In this document: positions 9,735 to 17,674 of the stretch, in pieces
Numbering within the stretch: the first letter of the stretch is position 1
Layout of the letters: every line of letters begins with the position of its first letter
DNA from: Halalkalibaculum roseum
Lineage (GTDB): Bacteria; Bacteroidota; Rhodothermia; Balneolales; Balneolaceae
DNA: 64,000 bases
Direction of reading: 5' to 3'
NCBI RefSeq assembly: GCF_011059145.1
Contig: NZ_JAALLT010000001.1
Location: forward strand, 541,250 to 605,249
The notes under the pieces: generated by a model
Seen by the model: the letters and a program-made list of their open reading frames with translations, nothing else
Databases searched by the model: none
Told to the model about the DNA's origin: nothing
Made by a program: the position numbers and the translations under genes

Positions 9735-10174
9735 TCTTCCACCTCGATGATTTTTTCGGCCGGGCCTCCATTAATAAAGCCTCGTAATTTGGCTTTATCG
9801 TAAATTTCAGCCGGTCCGATCATACGGTCATAGGTGAGCCGGTAATCATCGTGCATTCTCTTGGCCTGATTATACTCTCGCTCAAGTTGTTGTACATCCT
9901 GCAGCAGGGCCTGGGTGGCAAAAACATGGTTCAGATAGAGTACGCCAAGTCCGCCGATAATGAAGGCACCTAAAACAACCTTCCAGGGCTTTACTTTAGG
10001 CAGGGAGATTCTGCTTTTCTTTTTCTCTTTAATACGACGCCCATGGCTTGCAGTGCCATTGCCGTTAACCTTGACATACTTATTAGACTTTGAAGTACCG
10101 TTCGTACGTTTTGGTTTGCTCTTGCGTACGTTAGGTTTGGTTTTTCTCTCTTTCAGCGGAGATTTAACAATCAT
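9731..10174 (-). CDS. ftsL: FtsL-like small division protein
   Basis: 147-residue bitopic protein. A very basic, Lys/Arg-rich cytoplasmic tail (about residues 1-58) precedes one membrane segment (about 66-84, VVLGAFIIGGLGVLYLNHVF), and then a helical, coiled-coil-like periplasmic part. Sequence similarity to FtsL is weak, as usual for this family. The call rests on topology, size and position between rsmH and ftsI, with ATGA overlaps on both sides. Its expected role is to bridge FtsQ/FtsB to FtsWI at the septum. Confidence 0.8.
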   Translation of the reverse strand: MIVKSPLKERKTKPNVRKSKPKRTNGTSKSNKYVKVNGNGTASHGRRIKEKKKSRISLPKVKPWKVVLGAFIIGGLGVLYLNHVFATQALLQDVQQLEREYNQAKRMHDDYRLTYDRMIGPAEIYDKAKLRGFINGGPAEKIIEVEE

Positions 10175-11112
10175 GTTTGCACCTCCGGCTGATCGATTTT
10201 TTCGGCTACCCGCATCTTCGCGCTTCTTGCAGCGGGATTTCTTTCAACCTCTTCGTCAGTCGGTCTGATAATGCCATTACTCAGTGATTTGATAGGGGTC
10301 AGTTCGTGACCGTAAAAATCTTTTTCAATTTTTCCCTGGTGATTACCCGCTTTAAAAAACCGTTTCACAATACGGTCTTCCAGGGAGTGGTAGGAGATGG
10401 CGACGATACGTCCGCCGATCTTCAACACTTCCAGTGACTGCTCCAGTACTTCCCGAAGCATGTCCAGTTCTCTGTTAACTTCGATCCGGATTCCCTGAAA
10501 CACGCGAGCTACGCTTTTTATCTGGTGGGGACCGTGTACAACCGATTCAATAATATCGCGCAGTTCACCGGTGGTCTCTACAGGTCGTTCCTCAATAATT
10601 TTACTTGCGATCTGCCGGCTTAGTCGTTCTTCGCCATAATGAAAGATGATGTCGCGAAGATCTTCGTAGGAATATTCGTTAACGACCTGGTGTGCGCTCA
10701 CGCCTCTGAGATTACTCATGCGCATGTCCAGCGGACCGTCTTCCTGAAAACTGAAACCTCGTTCTCCCTGGGAAATTTGGTGGGTGGAGACGCCGAGGTC
10801 AAGAAGGATTCCGGATACCTCCCCGTGTATCTCTGGGGGTAATAGCCTGGAGAGGTACCCGAAATTGCCTTTTATGGAACTAAAACGTGAGTCATTTCCT
10901 ATACGTGTGCGTGCGGCTTCCAGCGCTTCATCATCCTGATCAATACCTATCAGCTGACCATTATTGTTTAAATGAGACAGAATTTCCAAGGCATGGCCTC
11001 CACCGCCAAGCGTGCAATCCACATAGATACCGCCCGGATCCGTGACAAGCTGCTCTACGGACTCATTCAGCAGTACCGGTACGTGTTTGTATTCTGTTTC
11101 ATGTTTGGTCAT
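10171..11112 (-). CDS. rsmH: 16S rRNA (cytosine1402-N4)-methyltransferase
   Basis: SAM-dependent enzyme (old name MraW) that N4-methylates C1402 in 16S rRNA. The SAM-binding loop DCTLGGGGHA is near residue 32, and the FSFQEDGPLDMRM and AISYHSLEDRIVK motifs of the family follow. I chose the ATG at 11112 (MTKHETEYKHVPVLL), which overlaps mraZ by 14 bases; ATG 11121 and GTG 11127 are alternatives in the same frame. The stop overlaps ftsL (ATGA). Confidence 0.95.
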   Translation of the reverse strand: MTKHETEYKHVPVLLNESVEQLVTDPGGIYVDCTLGGGGHALEILSHLNNNGQLIGIDQDDEALEAARTRIGNDSRFSSIKGNFGYLSRLLPPEIHGEVSGILLDLGVSTHQISQGERGFSFQEDGPLDMRMSNLRGVSAHQVVNEYSYEDLRDIIFHYGEERLSRQIASKIIEERPVETTGELRDIIESVVHGPHQIKSVARVFQGIRIEVNRELDMLREVLEQSLEVLKIGGRIVAISYHSLEDRIVKRFFKAGNHQGKIEKDFYGHELTPIKSLSNGIIRPTDEEVERNPAARSAKMRVAEKIDQPEVQT

Positions 11113-11566
11113 TGGTATCATGGTCACCCATCACGCGCTCAAAAAGTTCTTGATACGATTCAAAGCTAAGTCCGGAATCGACTTCATCGAGCTTATCCGG
11201 CGACCACACTTCAATGCGTTCGCCGCTGCCGATAAAAATGGCTTTGCCATCTATGTCGGCCCATTCCATTAGTTGCGAAGGGAGAGCAATACGGTTCTGG
11301 TTATCCAGGGAGAGGTCTTCTGCAAAACGCAGAAAATTTCGCTTAACGGTGCGGCCCTCTTTGGTAAAACTATTGATTTGGGAAAGCTGATCCTCTACCT
11401 TTTGCCATTCGTCCTGGGGATATACATACAGGCAGGGCTCAAGTCCTCTTAAGATGGTAAAGTTTTCGTTGGCCTGGGGAGAAAGTGCTTTACGCAGTTT
11501 AGCCGGGAAGCTAACGCGTCCTTTGTTGTCTACGCTGTGTTCGTATTGGCCTTTGAAACTAGGCAT
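11099..11566 (-). CDS. mraZ: Transcriptional regulator MraZ
   Basis: First gene of the dcw cluster. The 155 residues contain two SpoVT/AbrB-like MraZ repeats: one near the N-terminus around DNKGRVSFPAKLR, the other near residue 75 around DNQNRIALPSQL. In studied bacteria MraZ forms a ring and represses its own operon by binding spaced TGGGN repeats, and such repeats are present upstream here. The ATG at 11566 is the only sensible start. Confidence 0.95.
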   Translation of the reverse strand: MPSFKGQYEHSVDNKGRVSFPAKLRKALSPQANENFTILRGLEPCLYVYPQDEWQKVEDQLSQINSFTKEGRTVKRNFLRFAEDLSLDNQNRIALPSQLMEWADIDGKAIFIGSGERIEVWSPDKLDEVDSGLSFESYQELFERVMGDHDTNDQT

Positions 11567-11621
11567 AAAGAATTCCCCAGAATTCGAAAATAGTTATCGA
11601 TAACTTGAGCGGATCAAGAAT

Positions 11622-11646
11622 TCCCACATTCTCCCACTTCTCCCCA
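11622..11646 (-). promoter_or_regulatory. MraZ box: three TGGGN repeats at 10-bp spacing
   Basis: On the minus strand three copies (GTGGGG, GTGGGA, GTGGGA) follow one another at exact 10-bp intervals, 56-80 bp upstream of mraZ. This is the described operator architecture of MraZ (TGGG repeats separated by about 5 bp). It lies just downstream of the predicted -10 box, where bound MraZ would block transcription start. Confidence 0.8.
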
Positions 11647-11648
11647 CA

Positions 11649-11677
11649 ATGTACCCCAAAGGGGTGGAATATGTCAA
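11649..11677 (-). promoter_or_regulatory. Predicted dcw promoter
   Basis: A perfect TTGACA (complement of 11672-11677) is followed after exactly 17 bp by TACATT (complement of 11649-11654), a 4/6 match to TATAAT. The start point would fall at about 11642, inside the MraZ box. This is a sigma70-type pattern; Bacteroidota often use a different -10, so it is a prediction. Confidence 0.55.
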
Positions 11678-11877
11678 GGCTTTCTTTGAAAAAGATGCTT
11701 TAAAAGGTAGAAAAGGAGAAAGGAGTAGGGGGATCACAGGGTTTGGAATAGCTTTTAAATAAGATAGAGTACGTTTTTTGGGTCTTTAAACGGTATCATT
11801 AGAATGTTTTTACCGGATGTGGGAAGATCGTGGTAGAGTGTGGGGGAGTTTCTTGGACGGGAAGTAATTGTAGATAA

Positions 11878-11989
11878 CAGACTTCCAGGGTAGCCAACCT
11901 TGGAGGTCTGCCCCGTAGATTGATTTCACAGTCACCATCCTGGTAGCGTCAAGGAACCCTCCAAGGGTTATTCAACCCTTGGAGGGTTC
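11878..11989. repeat. Two CCTTGGAGG-type hairpins upstream of the GIY-YIG gene
   Basis: The first imperfect hairpin spans 11878-11910 (CAGACTTCCAGG paired with CCTTGGAGGTCTG). The second, 11954-11989, has perfect 16-bp arms (GAACCCTCCAAGGGTT) around the 4-base loop ATTC. A third member of the same word family lies at 24873-24906. No T-tract follows. The rest of the 11567-12109 interval holds the dcw promoter and a second group of GTGGG words at 11819-11844, and I see no gene in it. Confidence 0.7.
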
Positions 11990-12109
11990 TATGTTAAAAC
12001 AAGGCGCTTGGAAAAGATCTAATACAAGCCACCTTTCATTAATGGGTGACAAGTTCTGTCACTGTTTGTATTATCTTGGATTCAAACCCCAGGTTCGATT
12101 ATTCCCCGG

Positions 12110-12979
12110 ATGGAGTACAAACCCTTATTTGAAAGTGAGAACCCACTCACAGAACGGCTGGGTGAGGCCTTCTTTGATGAGCTGCCCAAGGTACCCGGCA
12201 TCTATAAGATGTACGGTTCGGCCGGAAGACTGCTCTATGTAGGTAAGGCCAAGAACCTACGCAGCCGACTGCTGACCTATCGGCGTGCCCGGCCGGGCAG
12301 AGAGTCCCGGAAGGTCATCCGTCTTGTGCGTATGATTCACGCCTTAGAGCTGGAGGAACACCCATCGGAAGAGGAGGCCTTGCTTCGGGAGAATGAACTC
12401 ATCCGAGATCATAAGCCCGAGTTCAACCACGCCAAAAAGCAGCACGAAGCTTATTACTATCTGGTCTTCAGAGAAAAAACTTCTAAGATTATCACCGATT
12501 TGCGTATGCATGTGCGGGAGGATGAGAAAGAGTATACCTTCGGTGCGTTTAAAGGACACGTGACCGTACGACGAGGCCTCGGTGGATTATTGCGCCAGCT
12601 ATATATAATAGAGCACAACATTACAAAACCCTTTGAACTTCCTTCCCAGCTACTAAAAAAACTCACCCCGCTCCATTACGAACTTTCCATCGATAAGCTC
12701 ACCGGCTCGGATTGGATGGATAGCGTCAGGCTTTTTCTGGGGGGCGATGACTCCGCACTATTGTTTAAAATCATGGAACACGCCCGGGAGCAGAAACTGC
12801 TGGAGTCTTTTATCGGCAAAGTCATTTTAAAAGATATGGAAGCGCTAAAATTTTTCTTTGACTGCTGTTGCCGCAGGAATTTTGAGATCAACGAAATACT
12901 AAATCTCGATTCGGCTTTGATACCCCAGGAGAAGCTGGATGACTACCTGGTGCAATGGGCCTTTGCCAGGGATGATTAG
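12110..12979 (+). CDS. Stand-alone GIY-YIG nuclease-domain protein (UvrC N-terminus-like)
   Basis: 289 residues. The N-terminal 100 residues are a GIY-YIG domain like that of UvrC: GIYKMYG at about residue 30, LLYVGKAKNLRSRL at about 42, and a conserved Glu in EEALLRENELIRDHKPEFN. The remaining part lacks UvrC's UVR, RNase H-like and HhH domains and resembles no domain I recognise. It is too short for UvrC. It could be a Cho-like repair nuclease (3' incision only) or a GIY-YIG protein of other function. It lies alone, divergent from the dcw cluster. Confidence 0.75.
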   Translation: MEYKPLFESENPLTERLGEAFFDELPKVPGIYKMYGSAGRLLYVGKAKNLRSRLLTYRRARPGRESRKVIRLVRMIHALELEEHPSEEEALLRENELIRDHKPEFNHAKKQHEAYYYLVFREKTSKIITDLRMHVREDEKEYTFGAFKGHVTVRRGLGGLLRQLYIIEHNITKPFELPSQLLKKLTPLHYELSIDKLTGSDWMDSVRLFLGGDDSALLFKIMEHAREQKLLESFIGKVILKDMEALKFFFDCCCRRNFEINEILNLDSALIPQEKLDDYLVQWAFARDD

Positions 12980-13063
12980 TTTGAACTATTGCAGGTGATT
13001 ATAACTGTGTAAACCCGTTACCAATACATGGCTTAATGTATGTATGCGCTATTTCAGATTAAA

Positions 13064-13095
13064 TAAAAAAGGCCGATGTGTTACCACCGGCCTTT
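13064..13095 (-). terminator. Rho-independent terminator, minus strand
   Basis: Stem AAAGGCCG/CGGCCTTT (13068-13075 with 13088-13095) around a 12-base loop. On the minus strand it is followed by TTTTTTA, so it terminates leftward transcription. It cannot belong to the rightward gene ending at 12979, which implies a minus-strand transcript from 13.1-13.3 kb. Confidence 0.75.
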
Positions 13096-13290
13096 ACGCC
13101 AACGTATCGCTCCCCCGAAACCTATATTATCTTTGATGATGTTAGCAAAGCGCAAATGAGGTCAATAGCCTGTAGATGATTAAAGTGGTATCGAACCTCT
13201 TGAAGTCGCTTGTTTTAAGCTTGTACCAATATCATATAACCTGAATAAAGATGCTGTTCTTTAAGAGCTATCTAACCTTGATTAGGAAGA
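13096..13290 (-). other. Candidate small minus-strand transcription unit without a clear ORF
   Basis: The stretch between the terminator and about 13290 resembles the unit around the 44-aa gene at 14.7-15.1 kb. It shares an exact 18-mer (13163-13180 equals 14728-14745), an AGGTTCGNTACC block, and a diverged upstream block (GGTTAGATNGCTCT followed by AGCATCTTT). No open frame longer than about 30 codons with an ATG is visible. It may be a small RNA or a remnant of the second unit. The rest of 12980-13407 shows nothing else. Confidence 0.4.
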
Positions 13291-13407
13291 TCTAAAGATG
13301 GTTTTTTTGCTATTCTTAATTGCAAAAATGAAAAGTGAAAAGCTTTTACAAGACGGAAGAATTTCTTCCGGGGAAAATTCGTTACTTTCACTGATCAGTT
13401 TACCAAA

Positions 13408-14514
13408 ATGCAGTGTTCTATGAATGACCGGCAGTACTTATCATCCAAATTATTTATTGTTTTTTTAGCCTTCTTCACAATAATGGTATGTTCCCCATTG
13501 CAGGGGTTGCAGGCCCAGAGTGCAGGTATTGAGGAAGCCGACTCTTCTCTGATTCCTGAGGTTGATTCGGCAGGTATTGAAAACGCCGTGGCTGAAGCCC
13601 GGGATATTACCTCGCTTCGCAGTCTGCTTATTCAGCAGGATGGCAAACTGATCACTGAGAGATATTTTCGTAGTGGTACCTCCAATAGGGCGATGAATAC
13701 CAAGTCAGCCTCCAAGAGTATTATATCGTTGCTGACCGGTATAGCGGTTGACAAAGGATATATTGGAAGCGTGGAAGATCGTGTCAGCAAATACTTGCCG
13801 GAATATTTTGAGAGCATCAGTGATTCAGCAAAACACAGGATCACAATCAAAAACCTGCTCACCATGCAGACCGGATTAGAAACCACCAGCTTTTACAACT
13901 ACGGCGCCTGGGTCAACAGTGATGACTGGGTATCTTTTGCCCTGAACCAGCCAATGGACGACCGTCCCGGTGGTGATATGAGGTACAGTACCGGCACTTC
14001 CCACTTGTTATCGGTAATCATCACCAAAGCAAGCGGCATGTCAACCAGGGCATTTGCCGAAAAATATCTATTCGGTCCACTTAATATACAGGCGGGTGGC
14101 TGGGATAGGGATCCGCAGGGATATTACATGGGAGGCAACAATCTGGCTTTGACCCCGGAGGCTATGTTGAAGCTGGGTCAGATGGTGCTGAATGGCGGGA
14201 CCTGGAATGGCGATCGTATTATCTCAAAAGAGTGGTTGGCTGACTCGTTCAAAACCTACACACGCAGCAATTATAATCCGTATGACTATGGCTACATGTG
14301 GTGGAACCGCAAGGTTGCAGGATACGACACCTATTTTGCCTGGGGATATGGCGGACAGTATATTTTTATCATACCGGAACTGCAGGGAGTTGTGGTGATG
14401 ATGTCATCGCTGGCAAATGCCACCCAGGATCGAAGCTATAAAGAACCGGTCTTTGACTTGCTTGCAGATGAAATCATTGGGGGAGTGCTGGAAAAGTACC
14501 CTGGAACGCGATAA
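13408..14514 (+). CDS. Secreted serine hydrolase, beta-lactamase class C/PBP4* fold
   Basis: 368 residues. The N-terminal hydrophobic stretch followed by GLQAQ suggests export to the periplasm. The start may be the ATG at 13408 or the one at 13420. The catalytic SxxK is SASK within KSASKSIISLLTG (about residue 100). The Tyr motif is YSTGTSHLL (about 195), and a GYGGQ stretch near the C-terminus stands where the third KTG/HxG motif is expected. Such proteins are usually esterases, D-aminopeptidases or carboxypeptidases; substrate cannot be read from the sequence. It is monocistronic. Confidence 0.85.
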   Translation: MQCSMNDRQYLSSKLFIVFLAFFTIMVCSPLQGLQAQSAGIEEADSSLIPEVDSAGIENAVAEARDITSLRSLLIQQDGKLITERYFRSGTSNRAMNTKSASKSIISLLTGIAVDKGYIGSVEDRVSKYLPEYFESISDSAKHRITIKNLLTMQTGLETTSFYNYGAWVNSDDWVSFALNQPMDDRPGGDMRYSTGTSHLLSVIITKASGMSTRAFAEKYLFGPLNIQAGGWDRDPQGYYMGGNNLALTPEAMLKLGQMVLNGGTWNGDRIISKEWLADSFKTYTRSNYNPYDYGYMWWNRKVAGYDTYFAWGYGGQYIFIIPELQGVVVMMSSLANATQDRSYKEPVFDLLADEIIGGVLEKYPGTR

Positions 14515-14530
14515 TGGTAAAGCTTTTATA

Positions 14531-14630
14531 GAACACGGAAGCCACAGATGTAGCAGGTAACCGCGGACAAAATTATTATAACCACTTACTAGATCTGTGC
14601 AAATCTGTTCAAACCGTGTATTCCGTGTTC
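14531..14630. repeat. Inverted repeat of an ACACGGAA-type intergenic word
   Basis: The left arm GAACACGGAA (14531-14540) is the exact reverse complement of TTCCGTGTTC (14621-14630). Inner words CACAGAT and ATCTGTG also pair. Related single words occur at about 55631 (GGAACACGGAAGAACACAGG). It lies between the end of the serine hydrolase gene and the minus-strand terminator. Confidence 0.6.
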
Positions 14631-14633
14631 CAT

Positions 14634-14668
14634 AAAAAAATAGGCCGGCTGTTCAGGCCGACCTATTT
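14634..14668 (-). terminator. Rho-independent terminator, minus strand, after the 44-aa gene
   Basis: Stem AAATAGGTCGGC/GCCGGCCTATTT (one T-G pair) on the minus strand, followed by TTTTTTTAT. A second stem-loop, TAGAGTCAA/TTGACTCTA at 14671-14705, stands just before it. Together they end the transcript of the small gene at 14748-14882. Confidence 0.8.
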
Positions 14669-14747
14669 GGTAGAGTCAAATCTTTAGCCGTTAAACTTGA
14701 CTCTACTTAACCGGGTATAGTATAAAGCAATAGCCTGTAGATGATAT

Positions 14748-14882
14748 TTAGCAGGCCACTTTCGTTTCTTGTGAATCTTTGGTTGCTGCAGTAGCGTCAA
14801 TCTGATCCATCTGTTTTGTAAGCTGCTCACAAATGGCTTTCAACTCGTTTTTAAGTACTGCAAGGTTCTCTGTGTTTTCCAT
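14748..14882 (-). CDS. 44-residue small protein, unknown function
   Basis: An ATG at 14882 opens 44 codons ending TAA at 14748. The protein begins MENTENLAVLKNEL and ends ETKVAC, is mostly charged and helical with a heptad-like pattern in the first 30 residues, and has Cys at position 18 and as the last residue. It has no membrane segment or signal. It is followed by two hairpins and a strong terminator and preceded by about 200 bp of sequence related to the 13.1-13.3 kb unit, so it looks like a complete small gene. It lies downstream of the thrA operon and could be independent of it. I do not recognise a family. Confidence 0.6.
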   Translation of the reverse strand: MENTENLAVLKNELKAICEQLTKQMDQIDATAATKDSQETKVAC

Positions 14883-15112
14883 AATGGTAACTGTTTTATT
14901 GCTCTTCGAATAAAGGTACCGAACCTTTCACTGCCCGGAACCTGGACCATAAATTTGGTCTTAATCATTAAATCAAATAGCTGGTTTTCTCTTGTCAGTT
15001 GTCTAACCAGTTAAGCTCTGGTATAAATAAAAAGACCTTCAGGGAAAGATGCTTGTATATGAGAGCGATCTAACCAAGATTAAGAACTCCTATAAGAGGG
15101 GGAGGGTTATTT

Positions 15113-15245
15113 CACAGAGTTTCACAAAGAAGTACAGAGTTGCTCAGAGTGGCTCTGTATAATAATTTTCTTCGTACATTTTAAACAAAGCAAGAGCAGG
15201 TAATTAACTCTGTGAATCTCCGCGCTTCTCTGTGTCTCTTTGTGT
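15113..15245. repeat. Inverted array of 10-bp-phased CAGAG words
   Basis: From 15113, CAGAG-like pentamers recur every 10 bp (CAGAG, CAAAG, CAGAG, CAGAG with 5-base spacers). From 15208 to 15245 the reverse complement pattern (CTCTG, CTCCG, CTCTG, CTTTG) recurs at the same 10-bp phase. The two arms can pair as a long imperfect stem around about 50 bases. Related single arms are at 22362-22400 and 35445-35483. It lies between thrA and the 44-aa gene; no gene is seen from 14883 to 15255. Confidence 0.7.
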
Positions 15246-15255
15246 AATAGTACTT

Positions 15256-17661
15256 TTACTGTTCCTTAGTAATTTTCAAAATGTCATTCAATACACCGGC
15301 TGCGGTGACTTCTCTTCCGGCACCGGCTCCCTGGATGATCATCGGTGTTTCCGCATATCGCGAACTGAAAATCCTCAGCATGTTACCCGTACCCTTTAGT
15401 TGACCAAGGGGTGAGTTCAAAGGCAGGCTTTCAACGCCAATTGTGATTTTCCCATCCTTTAGCTTCCCGGTATAGCGTAAGGTCTCGTCTTTGGATGCAG
15501 CCTCATCCATATGTTCTTTCCAGTATTCGTCAAATTCAGAAAGTCTCTCCAGAAATGATTCCCTGTCCAATTCTTTCAATGGTTCAGGTATCAGTGACTC
15601 AACCTGCAGATCCTCCATTTCCAGCTGCAGACCTAATTCACGAGCCAGTGTCAGGAATTTACGTGCTACATCCTCACCGGAAAGATCATCACGAGGATCG
15701 GGTTCGGCGTAACCCTTTTGTTTTGCAACCGATACAGCTTCAGAAAAGGATACCCCCTTTTCCAGCTCATTAAAAAGGTAGGTCATGGTTCCGGAAACTA
15801 CACCGGATAATTCCAGGATTTTATCTCCACTCTCCAGGAGATCATTGATGGTGGATATGATTGGAAGACCCGCCCCGACATTAGTCTCATATCGGAATGA
15901 GACTCCTTTAGCAGAAGCTTTTTCTCTCAACCGGTCATAATAAGACTGTTCAAAAGTATTGGCCAGTTTGCTAGGTGTTACAACATGGATACCTGCTTCC
16001 AAAAAATCGGGGTAGAGTCTTGCAACTTCCTCGCTGCCGGTAGCGTCAACGAATATAGTGTGGTGCCAGTCACCGTCTGTAAGTTTTTGAATGATTTCCT
16101 GCCAGTCGGTTTCATTTCCTTTGGCAAGCTGTTCTTCCAGGTCTCTCTTATGAAGTCCACGGTTATTCCACAAGGTATGGGTGCTGTTACAGATCCCGAC
16201 TACATTAAAGGAAACTTCCTTTGATTCAAATTCATCAATCAGTTCAAGCAGCTTGCCGCCAACAGCTCCAACCCCGGCTAGGAAAATATCCGTCCTATTG
16301 GAGTCGGAAATCAGGTATTCGTTTATCAGATTTGCGGCTCTTCGTGCTTGTTCTTCAGGAAATAGCAGGGAAAAATAGCGTCGGTTATTCTCCCGGTGGA
16401 TGCGTCTCGGACGAAGACCCTTGCGGTGCAGGAGCTGCAGGATCTGTGTTACTGCCCGGTCACTCTCTTTGAGTTTGTTAGTGAATGTATTTACACGGAA
16501 AAGATCCCGGGATACTGACAGTTCTATATCTTCTCTCCGCGCTAGCTCCTGTAACGGTTTTTCCAGGGTGTCGTAGAGTTCATTTTTCATAACAAACTGG
16601 GCCGGCTCAAAACGCGAGGTGCGCGAGATGCTGAAACCGTCAGATCCTGAATCCGGAAGTTCGGGTTGATCCAATAACCGGGAGATCTCACTCGCCAGGG
16701 AATCCGGCACTTCAAAATAGATAAATGGCCCCGTCACTGTGATGGAGCGAAATTCGCCGTTAGTCTGATGCTCTCGCCTGATCAAGGTACCCGATTGTTC
16801 GGGTTTATAGCTATTGCGAACACGGATGGTTAAATCACTTTTCCGTACTGGATTGATGGTTTTGGGATGAATGACCTTTGCGCCATGGGCCGACAACTCT
16901 GCGATATCCTCGAAGCTGAGGTATTCAAGATTTCTGGCCTCAGGTACTATTTTGGGGTCGGCAGTAAGTACGCCGTCCACATCAGTCCATATCTCCATAT
17001 GATCGGCATTCAATGCGTCGGCAATCAAGGCTGCAGTATAGTCCGATCCGGAGCGACCGAGTGTTGTGATCTCATGCTGCTGTGTAGAACCGATAAAACC
17101 GGTGATCACTGCGATTTTATCGAGCGACTGCAAAGCTTCGTTCAGCAGTTCACGGGTAAGTCCCGGAATGATATTCGCTTCACCGAAAGTGTTATCTGTT
17201 TTCACGTAGTGCTGGGTCTCAACCGGCACGGATGGCAGCTGTCTCGCCGATAGTACTGATGCAAACAGGTGAGCCGAAGCACGTTCTCCGATAGAGAGAA
17301 TGTGGTCTCGCCATGCTTTGTGTTTTTCAGTTCTAAGATCCTCATTAAAGTAAACTGCTCGAAGTTCGTCAAACAGGGCATTTAATTGTTCAAAGTTCTC
17401 TTTCGTTGAACCTCCCAATCTGGTGAGCAGACTCGTATGACCTTTTCTGAGTTCTTTGAGAATTTTATTTGCTTTATCTGCCTTGGACGGGGAAATGTTT
17501 GAGAGGGCCAACAACCTTTCGGTTACGCCAGAGATGGCTGAAACCACAATAACCGTACGTGCCTCTTTCGATTTCTCTTTAACGACCTGCACGGCGCGAT
17601 TAATAAAGGAGGCGTCCTGCAGTGAGGTTCCCCCGAATTTTAGTATATGTGTCTGTGACAT
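15256..17661 (-). CDS. thrA: Bifunctional aspartokinase/homoserine dehydrogenase
   Basis: 801 residues with two enzymes in one chain. The N-terminal aspartokinase starts LKFGGTSLQD (residues 7-16) and continues through a regulatory ACT region at about 300-450. The C-terminal homoserine dehydrogenase has an NAD(P) loop LAGVGAVGGKLLEL near residue 465 and catalytic-region residues around GVVSGTMTYLFNEL. It catalyses the first and third steps from aspartate to homoserine in the cytoplasm. It is the last gene of metY-metX-thrA (13-bp gap to metX), so here it feeds methionine synthesis. ACT domains suggest feedback control, but the effector cannot be read. Confidence 0.94.
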   Translation of the reverse strand: MSQTHILKFGGTSLQDASFINRAVQVVKEKSKEARTVIVVSAISGVTERLLALSNISPSKADKANKILKELRKGHTSLLTRLGGSTKENFEQLNALFDELRAVYFNEDLRTEKHKAWRDHILSIGERASAHLFASVLSARQLPSVPVETQHYVKTDNTFGEANIIPGLTRELLNEALQSLDKIAVITGFIGSTQQHEITTLGRSGSDYTAALIADALNADHMEIWTDVDGVLTADPKIVPEARNLEYLSFEDIAELSAHGAKVIHPKTINPVRKSDLTIRVRNSYKPEQSGTLIRREHQTNGEFRSITVTGPFIYFEVPDSLASEISRLLDQPELPDSGSDGFSISRTSRFEPAQFVMKNELYDTLEKPLQELARREDIELSVSRDLFRVNTFTNKLKESDRAVTQILQLLHRKGLRPRRIHRENNRRYFSLLFPEEQARRAANLINEYLISDSNRTDIFLAGVGAVGGKLLELIDEFESKEVSFNVVGICNSTHTLWNNRGLHKRDLEEQLAKGNETDWQEIIQKLTDGDWHHTIFVDATGSEEVARLYPDFLEAGIHVVTPSKLANTFEQSYYDRLREKASAKGVSFRYETNVGAGLPIISTINDLLESGDKILELSGVVSGTMTYLFNELEKGVSFSEAVSVAKQKGYAEPDPRDDLSGEDVARKFLTLARELGLQLEMEDLQVESLIPEPLKELDRESFLERLSEFDEYWKEHMDEAASKDETLRYTGKLKDGKITIGVESLPLNSPLGQLKGTGNMLRIFSSRYAETPMIIQGAGAGREVTAAGVLNDILKITKEQ

Positions 17662-17674
17662 CTTTGTTTATGAA

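Noticed and set aside
15113-15245. Possible CRISPR array because of regular spacing
   Set aside because: Units are 5 bp with 5-bp spacers, the arms are inverted and there are no cas genes.
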